DNA of 64,000 nucleotides, from NCBI GenBank assembly GCA_051294375.1, contig CM119269.1, forward strand, positions 21,732,434-21,796,433, written 5' to 3'. The notes under the pieces are model-generated. The model ran no database searches. It saw nothing but the letters and a program-made list of their open reading frames with translations, and was not told where the DNA came from. The DNA comes from Paraspadella gotoi. Taxonomy: Eukaryota; Chaetognatha. Position 1 is the stretch's first letter. Each line of letters opens with the position of its first letter. Below, piece by piece: positions 44,799 to 56,299 of this stretch. The translations under genes and the position numbers were made by a program.

Positions 44799-45690
44799 GA
44801 ATGAAGAGGAGATAGGAAAGAATGAAGAGGAGATAGGACAAAAAGAGAGAAAGAGTAAAATCTAAAAAAGAGAAAAGAAAATTGGAAAAAAGATTCGAAT
44901 TTTAAAATTTAGGAGAAACAGAAGAGAGAGAAAAGGGAGTAAAAGGAGAGAAAGGGAGGAAAGAGAAAAGAAAAGAAAAGAAAAGAAAGGAAACAATAGA
45001 TTATTTGGTGAAGAGAGGAAAGATGGGTTATATTTCGGAAAATAAAAAAGGAAACTGAAAAGTTAAAAGTAAAAACAAATTATCTGGAAGTGAAACGAGG
45101 AAAAGAAAGCATAAAATAACTAATAAGTAATAACATTCAAAAGTAAAAGTACGTAGTTATTAATACGCAAAAAATTATGACTAAAAAAAAAAGAACTGTG
45201 TGTTTCGCCGCAACTTTATTTTCACTTTCTTTGCCGATGAAATTGGTACAACCGTACAACTAATAAATTAACTATCTTTGGACAGGCTTTGGTGGTTTAA
45301 GGCCTCCATCACTCTTACAAGATAATGACATAGCAGGTCCCTGCAAGCTTTCAATCAAGACTCTCTCACAGTCTTATTTATTTACTCCCAGAATACCTGG
45401 CTTCCCTATCAATGAAGTGGTATAATATTTCAAAGAATGTTTCAATTGTATGTAATTATTGTGTGTAGGTATTGTGTGTGTATTTCCTGAAGGCGGCGCT
45501 AGCCTTCCCTTAGATTTTTTTTTCTGTCTTGGCAAATGAGCAAGCAACTTTAGGCAAATTATATGCATTTTTAACGTGAGTAAGACAGACAGATGGACAG
45601 ACATACCGACCTACCGACAGACCGACCAAAAAGTGACTTATAGAGTTGCTCCGCGAGTACTCGCGGCGCAACAAAGAAACATTTTTACAG
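44799..45690 (-). repeat. Module M2 (and M3 start), right arm
   Basis: Inverted copy of 20,500-21,470. Confidence 0.8.
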
Positions 45691-45699
45691 AATAATCAT

Positions 45700-46086
45700 T
45701 TTGTGTAGAAAAAGACAGAAAGAGAGAAAGAGAAAGAGAGAAAGAGAGAAAAAGAGAGAAAAGTCAAATAAACTTTGAGGTTAAATGAAACCTTATTAAA
45801 CTCTAAGTCAATTTAATTGAACCCTGATTGAACCCTAAGTCAATTTAATTGAACCCTGATTAAACCCCAAGTCCATTTAACTTAACCCTTTCATTTATTT
45901 CTCTTATAAAAACTTTGCTAAATATTTGTCTAAACTGAAGACAAAACCTTTTTCCTCTTCTTTCTCTCTCAACCCGATTCTCACTGTCACTCTCACTCTC
46001 ACTTCCCGCTTCACCGCCTTTCATCTCTCTCTCTATCCTCTTCTTTCGTCTTTCATCTCTCNNNNNNNNNNNNNNNNNNNNNNNNN

Positions 46087-46124
<38 letters not shown>

Positions 46125-46274
46125 CTCTTCTGTCTCTCTCTCTCTCTCACTCGTTCTCTCCCAAGCAATGATTAGCGGAAAAACATTTCGTTAAAATCTT
46201 CGCGTGAAACAAAAAAAAAATCCAAAGAGTCTCTCTCTCTCTCTCCTCTCTCTCTCTCTGTCTCTGCTCTCCTC

Positions 46275-46312
<38 letters not shown>

Positions 46313-46489
46313 TCCGTCCCCCTCGTTGCCTCCTTCTTTCGATCAGATTTAAACCGCCTTTCACTCTTTCTCTCGACTTCACAATTCTCTCCCACTTCAA
46401 CCTTTTTTTTTCTCATCATTCACACACACATTTCACCTCTCTTCTTCACCGCCTTCTCATCCTGCCTCTATCCCTATTCTCTCTCTCTC

Positions 46490-46536
<47 letters not shown>

Positions 46537-46939
46537 CTCTCTCTTCTCTCTCTCTTTCTCTTCCCTCCAATTTCTCACCAAATTCCCTATGAATTTTTTT
46601 AACAAAAAAAAAGATTTTTTAAAAAATCCGCCGCCCGACACGCTTCCTACGCCGGTTCATGCTACGCCACGCGTCTCGTGACACGATACGCAAGCTCCAC
46701 GCTACGTGACATGCTCCGCAGTCTTTCTCTCAATCTCCGCGTCGGATCTCAACAGCAACATCCAACTACAGCCAACTCACCGCTTATCAAACAGCAACAT
46801 CCAATTATAGCGACTCTCCTCGTATCACACAGCAACATCACAACTACAGCAACATCCAACTAGACCAGACTCTGCCGAACGTGTTTTAACGATAGACCTT
46901 TTTAGCTTTTGGGACTTTTTCTTCGTCGTAAGGTAGTTT

Positions 46940-46975
<36 letters not shown>

Positions 46976-47990
46976 CCCTCTCTCTCTTCTTCTCTTCTCT
47001 CTCTCTCTCTCCATCTCTATCTCTCACGCTGAGTGATTTAGATAAAAAGTGGCAGTGGATCCACGGCGATGATTAATTCCTGAGAAACATTATCGTCTTG
47101 AGGTTGAGTTCCCTCAGCAACTAACTTTCAATCATATCGTCGAATTTCATAAAAGGCTGAAAAGCGACCGCCAAATATTTCCACTTCTGAAAGAGAAAGT
47201 TCTTCTACTTAAGTTAAGGAAGCAAGAAAGCAATTCGTCGCAGTTACGTATTTGGAGAAATGGGAGGAAAGTTTAATGAATCATCTGAAATGATAAATGA
47301 TATCTTGTTTGTTAATTAATGATGGTGATAATAAAACTGTTACCATCGCGGTCAGACTAAATTTGGTTTCCCCTCATTTACACCACTCGAGAGGATACTC
47401 CTCGTTCTATCCGTTTAACAGGCGTACGGACTAAGGCGTAGTAAAATTCTAAATTTAACTTTAATTAAAATTCTAAAAGTGAGGAATGAAGAACATTATA
47501 CTAATGAACATTTTATATAATAAAAAAATTATAATAAAATTTTACAATTTTACGCAGTAGGCCATATTACTTATTATACTAAACCAATAAATGTTAAAAA
47601 TTTCAAACAGTTTTTTCTAAGATTTTTTGGTGCAGATTTGATTCGTCAATAAAAAAGTTGATAAAAAAGAAATATAATTCTTTTTGTAAAAATTCTAATT
47701 CATTAAGTGGGTCAAAAATTAAGAAAAAGCTATATTTTAACTGAAAATTTAACTTTTTATATATTAAATTAGTTTTTTTATAATTTGTTAAGCCCAACTT
47801 AATGAAAGAATTTTAAAAAATGATTTATTTTTTTTATCAAACTTTGACGAGGAATTCAAATCTGAATAAAATTAAGAAAAGCTATTTTGGAAATTTTTTC
47901 GATTATTATAAGGATGTAACTATATATTATATAGCCTACTTCGAAAATAAAAAGCATAAAATTTTTTTTTTTTTTTTAACAAATTAATGT
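45700..47990 (-). repeat. Module M1, right arm
   Basis: Inverted copy of 18,300-20,420, interrupted by a 25-N gap in (CT)n. Confidence 0.8.
46062..46086. other. Assembly gap (25 N) in (CT)n
   Basis: Run of N. Confidence 0.99.
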
Positions 47991-48057
47991 ATCACTGATG
48001 GTATGATGTTCAAATGTGACTTTTAGGAAATTTTCGTATTGTAACTTTCCACACTAC

Positions 48058-48345
48058 GTCTTAGATGGGACTACATTGACGCTTACAGCGCCATCAACCG
48101 TCTTTTCCACTTTCTCTCTCTCACTGTCATCGCCATTCTCCCTTTTTTCCACAGTCACGCGGACGTCGACCGGCGGGGGAATTTTTTTGGCGTCAATTTC
48201 GACTGAATTATTTCTAATCCTCGTCACTTTTTTTTTGTTTTTGTCATGCCACTTTCTGATTCTTTATGGTCCCTCATCGCTGTCGTTTTTGTCATATAAT
48301 TGAATTTCATTCATCTAATCTTATTTATTCTCTTTTAAATGTTCT
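48058..48345 (-). CDS. Putative coding tract, unknown protein
   Basis: The minus frame reads, after an in-frame TAA at about 48,270, RIRKWHDKNKKKVTRIRN, then VEIDAKKIPPPVDVRVTVEK and, 19 residues later, TVDGAVSVNVVPSKT before a TAG at 48,056-48,054. Upstream of the TAA the same frame reads MNEIQLYDKNDSDEGP. Mixed acidic/basic composition and balanced codons look like real protein. GCT|GTAAGC near 48,084 could be a donor. No domain is recognisable. The in-frame TAA could be an error or the edge of an exon. Confidence 0.3.
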
Positions 48346-48472
48346 GTCGTTTTCTACTTTACAACCGTGAGTGCTCTTTCATTGCGTAAAGACGTGTGTT
48401 TTAAGGACTCTCCTCTCCATTCTCGTCTCGCTCTCGGGTCGCTCTCTCTCTCTCTTTCATTACGACAAGGCG

Positions 48473-49115
48473 TTAAAACTTCCACAAATTGGATCCCGTC
48501 GCATCGAAGTCTAAATTGATCGAAGGTAAAAAGAAATTGAGATGAGTTCGAAATTTGGGGGCCAGAGAGGAACTGCGCCGGTGGCACTTGGACCCGGCGA
48601 TAAAAGGCGCCGGGCAAGTAAAATTTGTCCGCGCCAGCATGTAAAGAGCTGTGATAAGGTCAGCTGAGAAGCGAAAATTATGGCTTGTGAGAAGCGGAAT
48701 TTGTTTGTACAAGAGCTGGCCTGTGATCACGATGTAGAATAAGGCGAGGCAGGGCAGTGAGAAGTGAAATCGGAGGCCAACGTGAGAGCGATCGGGCGCA
48801 CGTTGATACACGAAGCCGGGCACGAGGGATGCGTCAGGCAGAATAAACAAATGGTAAGGAGATATCAGGTTGAGTGTTCAAGGAAGAGAGGTAAGCGAAA
48901 CAGCAGGAGTGGGAACTATATTCCAAAAGTGACAGATTTCGATAAAAATTGCATGAATTAAAAAACATTTTTAGGTTAAAAAATTAGCGAGGAATATCCA
49001 GACGGATGGCCGTAGTGAAGAGGAAGTAAGGATTATTCAGGAGAATGGGCAGCATGCCAGTGGGCTTCCTCGCGAGGATTACCTTCCTGGTCGAGGAGGT
49101 TTGGAAATAAAATAA
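48473..49115. other. Non-repetitive patch with overlapping coding-like frames
   Basis: Plus strand: an ATG at 48,542 starts MSSKFGGQRGTAPVALGPGD. ATG|GTAAGG (48,852) and GAG|GTAAGC (about 48,890) are good donors, and RNIQTDGRSEEEVRIIQENG begins after ...TTAG at about 48,990. Its frame ends TAA within an AATAAA/A-rich tail (49,110). Minus strand: a 125-codon frame (48,850-48,473). At most one is real, and neither has a recognisable domain. Confidence 0.25.
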
Positions 49116-49154
49116 AAAAAAAAAAAAAAATTAAAAAACGGAAGATGGAGGGTG

Positions 49155-49400
49155 ATCGATTATGTAGGGGTGAGGTTAGGAATTAGGGTTGTGGGTGAGT
49201 TAGGGTATTTGTTTAAATATTTGGTTTAGGATTAAGTCAAGGGGATTCAAGGTTTAGGATAGGCGAAATAAGTTAGGTATCGAGTTAGTGATTTGGGATT
49301 AGGGTTAAGAATTAGGTTAAGGTATAGGTTTAGTAATTTATAAAAAATTAAGGTTAACATTGAATTTAAAAATTAAGTTTCAGGAAATAGGAACGCAAAT
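49155..49400 (+). repeat. Degenerate TTAGGG-like tract
   Basis: GGTTAGGAATTAGGGTT, TTAGGATTAAG and similar, ending in the GGAACGCAAATAGACGC remnant of the 33-bp unit. Same arrangement as module M6. Confidence 0.6.
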
Positions 49401-50030
49401 AGACGCTTTCAGAAAATAGTGCCAAAAATGCAAAGTTTTGGCCCGGGTGAGTGAAACGCGATAGGAAGTAAACTCAAGAAACGAAGCGAATTTATCTCAG
49501 TGGAAATTCCGAAATTCGAGCTTTCTAATCTCTCGTCTCCTCTCTCTCCTTCTCTCTCTCTCTTCTTCTCTCTCTGTTCTCGTTTATCCAACATTTTGTT
49601 CTGAATTAAAATTTTTTTCCCGCACAACTTTAATTACTTTCGGCCACAAGAGAGAAATTTGGTGATTTTAAACGTAATTCGTTTATTAATTTTTTAATTT
49701 TATTAATACTTCTTACTTTTCTTTAAAAACTTCCTTTTTTTGTTAAATTAACTTTCGGTTTTAAATTTGTCAGAACTTAGAAAGGATTGTTGACTCGAGA
49801 ATCGAGAATACACAAGTTTCGTTACTGAAAGTCATACCTGAAAATCCATGTTTCTTGGTCTTTTGCCCTATTATCAAATGATCCATTTGGATATTTTAAT
49901 AATGTGGAGAATTGTAAATGTGTTATTAAAATTTCCCAAAACTGGCCTCAAGAATATGTGATGCCGAATATAAATTATATGAACACTCATGGTGCAATGT
50001 AAACAACAACAACGAACGAAGAGAATGAAA
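49401..50030. other. Short (CT)n and AT-rich sequence
   Basis: (CT)-rich at 49,530-49,575. No gene seen. Confidence 0.4.
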
Positions 50031-50034
50031 TCCA

Positions 50035-50930
50035 AAAGGAGGATGAGACATTAATTAAGAAGACGGACGATGACGACGAAGACAATGAAAACGACGACAA
50101 TAGAGACTATTAGACGAAGGTCCAAAGAGTGGTTTATGAAAACGACAACGAACGACAATGACGACATTAGTGACGACTACGACGATACCATCCGGGAAAA
50201 AGATAAGTCGACAGTAGTCAAACTGTTTTAGCGACGTATCATTTTCAAGATGGTAAAATAACATGATAAAAACTATGACAAAGTTTACAAAGTGTCGTTG
50301 AAACGACGACGACGATGAAGACGACGAAGAAGATAGCGACGAAGAGACGAGGAACTGAAGAACGACAGAAATGCGAAGAGGAGCGATGAAAAGCGCGAAG
50401 AAGACGATGGCGAAAGAAGACGAAGTGATGAAGACGATGAAGAAGACGTCGAAGAAGACGAATGAAGGACGAGAAGAGATCGAGAAGACGATGAAGAAGA
50501 ACGATGAAGACGACGAAGAGAAGAACGCGGAGACGACGAAGACGACGATGAAAGACGACGAAGAAGACGACGAAGAAGACGACTGAAGAGACGACGAGAA
50601 CATGAGTGAAGAACGACGATGAGAAAAACTACGACAAAGGTGCCAACGAGGGTTGGATGAAAACGACGACACGACGACAAATGAAGGACGAAGCGTTAAC
50701 GATGGCGACATGCAGATGAGATCTAGGTGAAACGATGAGAGAGGGAGAGAGACGACGTCGAGGTCGACCGATGAAGAACGACGACGGACAAAAACGATCG
50801 TTTTAAGGCAGAGTAAAATATGCGAGAATGAAAGCAATAAGGAACACTTACCGACGACGACGACGACGACGACGACGACCGACGACCGACACGACGACGA
50901 TAGACGACGACGACGGCAGATAACGAGAAC
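50035..50930 (+). repeat. GAC/GAA triplet-rich block
   Basis: GACGAC/GAAGAC/GATGAC triplets dominate, with (GAC)n runs at about 50,851-50,880. The triplet pattern keeps frames open on both strands, including a 294-codon minus frame rich in Ser/Val/Arg. Not accepted as a gene. Confidence 0.85.
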
Positions 50931-51114
50931 CTGCGTCAATAGATTTTAATAGCAAAAACCTCAGGGAAAATATTTTTTTTTAACATCCACTAAATATTTA
51001 CAGTAATTAGGTAGAAACAAATAGATTTAAATAGTTTGATTCAACATCGTATTTTTAAGATCATAAAAACCCTAAAATATTTTTACATATTGAGTGACGT
51101 AAAAATTGTCATTT

Positions 51115-51545
51115 GACGACGACGACGACGACGACGACGAGACGACAAACAACGACGAAGAACAACAACAACAAAAAGAAGAAGGTGTGAACCTCTCAAA
51201 GATCGCAAGTTACGCCCGATGACTTATCACCGAGAGTGGTCTCACTCCGGAAAGGGTCACAAGATGTCTACGAGTTTCCAACCAAAGAGCAGACGATCAC
51301 GACGACAACGACGAAGAACGACGGCCACAAACAACCAAGATCAAAGAAAGGACCACAACGAGGAGGATGACGACAACAACCACAACAACCACGACAACAA
51401 CCACGAAGACCATGGAAGCGAAATTGACGACCAAAACGACAAAAACGAACAACGATTACGACGACAAAGACAAAGACAAAGCAACGACAACAACGCAGCT
51501 GAGTTGATGAACTCGATGACAAAGACAACGAAGACGAAGTCAAAC
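51115..51545 (+). repeat. GAC/AAC triplet-rich block
   Basis: (GAC)n at 51,115-51,145, then ACAACG/GACAAC triplets to about 51,540. Confidence 0.85.
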
Positions 51546-51838
51546 TTTCTCTCGTTTTTCAGCGAATGTGAATCTACGTGATTTTTAAAAGCCTTCGCTT
51601 TTGAAGATTAAAGTAAAGAGAAAAACGACTACTGCTAATATGAAACATCTTTCACTGTTAATTCAGAAAGAAGATTCATTAATTTTTAATTAGAAATTTT
51701 GTTAAATTAATAAATTGGGTATTACATGATTTAAACCAAGGATGTTCAGAAGAAAAAAACTAATAAAACAGGTTTTTTCCATTACATTTCTGAACATTAG
51801 AAAATGAACGCGTTTGAAAGGTAAAAATTTAAGAGAAC

Positions 51839-51841
<3 letters not shown>

Positions 51842-51913
<72 letters not shown>

Positions 51914-51924
51914 AAAGAGAAAAA

Positions 51925-52000
<76 letters not shown>

Positions 52001-52035
52001 AGAGAGAAGAAAGAGAGAGAGAGGAGAGAGAGTTG
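51842..52035 (+). repeat. Very long (GA)n arrays
   Basis: Two near-pure GA runs of about 68 and 68 bp (51,842-51,909 and 51,927-51,995) plus interrupted tails. The longest fully sequenced GA tract of the window. Confidence 0.97.
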
Positions 52036-52124
52036 TGAGACTCTTTTCGCTTAATTCCTTATCGCGAATTCCTCGTGTTAAGGAAGGAAAGAGGATTGAC
52101 TTTCTCAAGTTTGCGCCAAAACGT

Positions 52125-52730
52125 TGAATTAAAGAAAGAAGAAGAGAAGGAAATAGAAAAAAGAAAAGAAAAGAAAAGAAAAGAAAAGGAAAAAAAGAAA
52201 TAAAATGGAAAAGGAAAGGGAAACGGGAAAAAAGAAAAAGAAAAAAGAAAAAAGAAATGGAAAAGAAAAGAAAAGAAAAGAAAGAAATAAGAAAAAAAAA
52301 GAAAAAAAGAATGAAAGAAAAGAAAAAAAAGATAAAGAAAAGAAAAAAAGAACAAAAAAGACAAGAAGAGAGAAAAAAAAAAGAAAAATGTAATAAGCAA
52401 AAAATGGTTCATTTTGCTGTCGCCCTCCATCAGTTAAAACAGTTTTTCTTTTTTCTTTTCCGTTGTTTTCTTTTCTTTTTTTACTTTCCTTTTTTCTTTT
52501 CTTTTTTACTTTCCTTTTTCTTTCTTTTTTCTTCTTTTTTCTTTCTCTCCCGAATCGACTCATCATATTTCGTTCCTTCCTTTTTTCCTCTTTCATCTCA
52601 TTTACTGGTTAACACATCATTTCCAGTCTCCACTTTTTCTCTTCTCTTTTTCTTCTTTCATTTCTTTTTTTCTCTTTTCTTATTTTTATTTTCCTTTTTC
52701 TGCTTTTTTTATTTCATTTCCGTTCTTCAT
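52125..52730. repeat. Polypurine block followed by polypyrimidine block
   Basis: GAAAA-type purines at 52,130-52,395, then TTTTC-type pyrimidines at 52,440-52,725: a quasi-inverted repeat. ORFs here are Lys/Glu or Phe/Ser filler. Confidence 0.8.
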
Positions 52731-52739
52731 CTCATTCTA

Positions 52740-53880
52740 TTATCTCATATTCTAGTTATAAGATTTTATTTTTATAAAAATTGAAAAATTTACTCGTTTC
52801 ACACTTTTTTTAAGTTTAAGTATTTATTACTTATTATTTTGCCACATATTTTAATTTTTATTTTTATTTATATGTATTTAATTTTTAATTATCAGTTTTT
52901 TATTAACTTGTTTTTGATAATCTAAATCTGCAAAACCGTTAAAAACACAATATAATCGAATGAAGGGATTTTGTTTAATATTTTCTTTCTATATTTTTAT
53001 TTTCCATTCCTTTCTTTATATTAATCTTTTATATTTTTATATTTATTTTTTTTATTTTCGTCTTCATAATTTTGATTTTTTATAAACTTTACGCTTTTAA
53101 ACCTGTTTTTCCTTTTTTTTTTCTTTTTTTTTTTCCTTTCTTTAATCTTCCTCTCATCTCCTTTCTATCTCAATCTTCATCTTTTCTTCCTGCCATGTGA
53201 TTTGCCCTTTTTCTATTTTCCTTACTTCCATCCCCCTCCCCTTTTTTCACACCCCTCTCCCTCCCCCTCTTTCCCCTCTTCTCTCTCCTCCCTCGTTCTT
53301 CATCCCCCCCGTGACATTTTGCCGTCTGTTCCAATGCAATTTTGACTCCCGCGGTTGCAGTTACACACCCGGTGACCTCTCAACTGCGTTTTATGATGGC
53401 GCAACTCAAAAAAAAGCCTCACTCACGGTAGTCACGCAACCATTCCTCTTTTTTTCTTGTTTTTGTTGTTTTTTTTTTATTTTTCACTCATAAAAAAAAA
53501 TAATCACTTTATAAAGTTTAATGAGAAATTAAAATGTACATAATAATTAGCTTATTTTAGATTCTAAAGCTAAATAAAATGAAAAACAATTGGATACATT
53601 CGTTCCATCGATTTGTACGAAACATTACCCCAATTTACTAGCAGGAAATATTGTGTTTTAAAAAAAAATATTCCGATAAAAAATTAATTATTTATTCAAT
53701 ACTTAGCGTCTTGGGCCATATAACTTTGGACGGATATAGCAAGACGATGAAAGGTTCAAATCCCCCATCATACGAATAAATACAAATACATTGCTGGTTC
53801 CTTGTGTTCATGACTCTCTGTTCATTTTCATAACAAAGTTAAAAGTGAACAGTTGTTCTCTATCACGTCCAAAATCGTTT
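52740..53880. other. AT-rich and T-rich sequence
   Basis: No gene. A patch at 53,320-53,440 reads FQCNFDSRGCSYTPGD on the plus strand; see rejected items. Confidence 0.4.
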
Positions 53881-53919
53881 TCTCATCCCTTACCATTAGA
53901 GACAAAAAGGAGCGCTTCT

Positions 53920-53942
53920 CTCTTTCTTCTCTCTTCTCTCTA

Positions 53943-53976
<34 letters not shown>

Positions 53977-54056
53977 CTTCTCGTTCTCCCCTCGTCCTCC
54001 CGGTGGAGCGGCCATAAATCTTTTACAATTCCTTCAATCAAATCCTCCTTTTTCTT

Positions 54057-54132
<76 letters not shown>

Positions 54133-54140
54133 ATCTCACC
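53920..54140. repeat. (CT)n arrays
   Basis: CT-rich at 53,930-53,985 and 54,060-54,135. Confidence 0.95.
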
Positions 54141-54289
54141 CCTCCCCGCCAAAACACACGCACAGACGGGCGAAACAACTTCAGACTCCACTCAACACCC
54201 CTCTCTTTTCAACTTCACCCTTCCAACTCGGGCCTCCCCCCCCCCCGCAACCGATGACTAATCCTGACCTTTAAATTTCTTTCATTTAC

Positions 54290-54640
54290 TAAGTACAGAG
54301 AGGACCAAGTTAAACCGATCGATAAAAAGGAAGAAGTAAAGAGACGCGACGAGGAATGAAAGAAAGAAAAAAGGAAAAAGGAGGGAAAAATAAAGGAAAT
54401 AGAATAGAAAAGATAAAATGAAGAAAGGTGAGAAATTAAAGATCAAAAGGTAAGAAAAACGAGGAAAAAGTAGAAAATCGACATGAGAAAGGAAAAAGGA
54501 AAAGAACAAAAAGAAGAAAAAGAGAGATAAAGAAGAAAGGAGAAGAAAAGGTGAAAAAAAGAAAAGTAGAAAAAAGAAAAGGAAGAGGAAAAGAAAAAAA
54601 AAGGGAAAAGAGAACAGTAGAAAAAGGGAAAAAAAAAGAT
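54290..54640. repeat. Purine-rich (GAAAA) low complexity
   Basis: AG-rich plus strand. No gene. Confidence 0.7.
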
Positions 54641-54949
54641 GATCTTTCTATGGCGGCGATAAAATCTATGTTTAGTTAAATAAATCAACAACTACATTTT
54701 CATTTTCTTGAGGGCAATTATCTTAACTGTTATTCTTTGTCAACTCTTTATTCATTTCTAAATATAATTTATAATTTATTCAAAATTCATAGTGAGAAAT
54801 AAATAAAGAAGTTAAATCTACTGTTAACCAAAACTAATTGTAAATGTAGTGTTTGATTTCTTTGTTGTAATGGAGATTAATGGATTAATTTTATCATGGT
54901 TTATAAATTTGTTACCATAAACTAAGCTTCATTTTAACCGAATTAAAAG

Positions 54950-55085
54950 CGACTAAAACCGCGACGACGACGGAAAACGAGACGAAAACGACAACGAAAA
55001 AAACGATGAAGACGACGACGAAAACGACGCGAAACGACGACGAAAAACAACGACGGAAAACGACGACGATAAAAACGACAACGTT
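54950..55085 (+). repeat. GAC/GAAAAC triplet-rich block
   Basis: Same texture as 50.0-51.5 kb. Confidence 0.8.
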
Positions 55086-55440
55086 GCCTTTTTTTGTTCC
55101 ATTTTTTTCGATGGTCGATTAGTCTCTTCCGCTCCCATTTTCCGCTCCCGATTTCCGCTTCCATTTCCGCTTCTAAATTCCGCTTTGAGGGACAACCGCC
55201 TCAATCTAATTTGCATATTGCAAAATTTTTTCTCGTTTATCTTTGATCCCGCGCCCGTTTTGGAATCGGACCTGCCAGCGCCTTTTTTTTTTTTATGCAA
55301 GCAAAGAACTCTCTCTATCGTATCCTCGTTTCGTCCCTGTCCCGATTTTTCTGTTGTCTCAATGCCCCGTCTGAAACTCCCGCCCCATCTCCATCTCTTA
55401 GCGCGTTTATCACGTGACTAAAAATAAATTCAAAATAAAA
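55086..55440. other. GC-balanced patch, no recognised gene
   Basis: Contains a short TTCCGCT(CCC)A-type tandem (55,127-55,190) and a CACGTG hexamer (55,411). Regulatory significance unknown. Confidence 0.3.
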
Positions 55441-55554
55441 TAAAGGAGAATAAAAAAGGAAAGACTTCTCGCCATCGTTTTTGTAGCAAAAATAGGGAAA
55501 AAATCAAAATTATTTTTGAAGATAATATATTATATTACTTTATTATTTAGATAA

Positions 55555-56296
55555 GACTGAGAAGAGAGAGAGTCTGATTGAAAGCTGCAGGGTCCCGCAA
55601 GAGGGAAGCAAGTCTTAACCCATATAGTCAGTAAGGTGGAACAAGTAAAAACTAAGAGTTCTGTAATATAAATAACGTTAGAGCATCTCTGTGGGATGAC
55701 GAAATTTTTAAAAAATTAATTATTTTATGTATAGTTATAACATTGTTTGTACAAATTCATAAAAGCATTAAAGCTTATCGTATTACTATAAATTAATGAA
55801 TTTCTTTTTTAAATAAGAATTTTTTAAAAAACGGATTCGGTAGAGCTTGAAAAAATAAATAACAAATATTACTACAAGATTTTTCCTAATTTTTATGTTT
55901 TATGGTTAAAATTTAGAAGAAACTATAAAAATTATGGTACGATGAGTTTTTTATTATTGACCCACTTATCATCGAATTATGAAAACGCATTATACTTGTT
56001 TAGACAATTTTTTATGGGCTATCTGAATCCATTCTTAAAACTAATTTTTTTATAAAAAAAATGTTTCAATGTCTATGCATTGATAAATATTTATAATGCT
56101 TCAATGTTATACTTTGCTCATCACTCGTTAAAAGGTGATAAAAAATAATTGATTAAGTATATGATAGACAAATAAATTGTTATATTACAGAACTCTTAAT
56201 AATAAAAAGTGGTCAATTTTGGCCGCCTTAATAGTCAGGGCAAGATAGCATATTTTTAAATGAACGAATAATTTATATTAGTTGTATCAATTTCAT
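55555..56296 (+). repeat. Dispersed element, long copy
   Basis: It starts GAGAGAGTCTGATTGAAAGC (55,565) and ends GTTGTATCAATTTCATT (56,281), the same end landmarks as the short element at 20,865-21,026. Its AAAAAGTGGTCAATTTTGGC (56,205) is the inverse of the M9 insertion end at 26,609. Confidence 0.45.
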
Positions 56297-56299
56297 TAA

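Noticed and set aside
50055-50939. 294-codon Ser/Val-rich minus frame
   Set aside because: Generated by GAC/GAA triplet repeats; the opposite strand is also open in places.
53330-53420. MAM-domain-like exon (CNFDSRGCSY)
   Set aside because: Only about ten residues are suggestive. No acceptor AG is present before the tract and nothing continues the domain.
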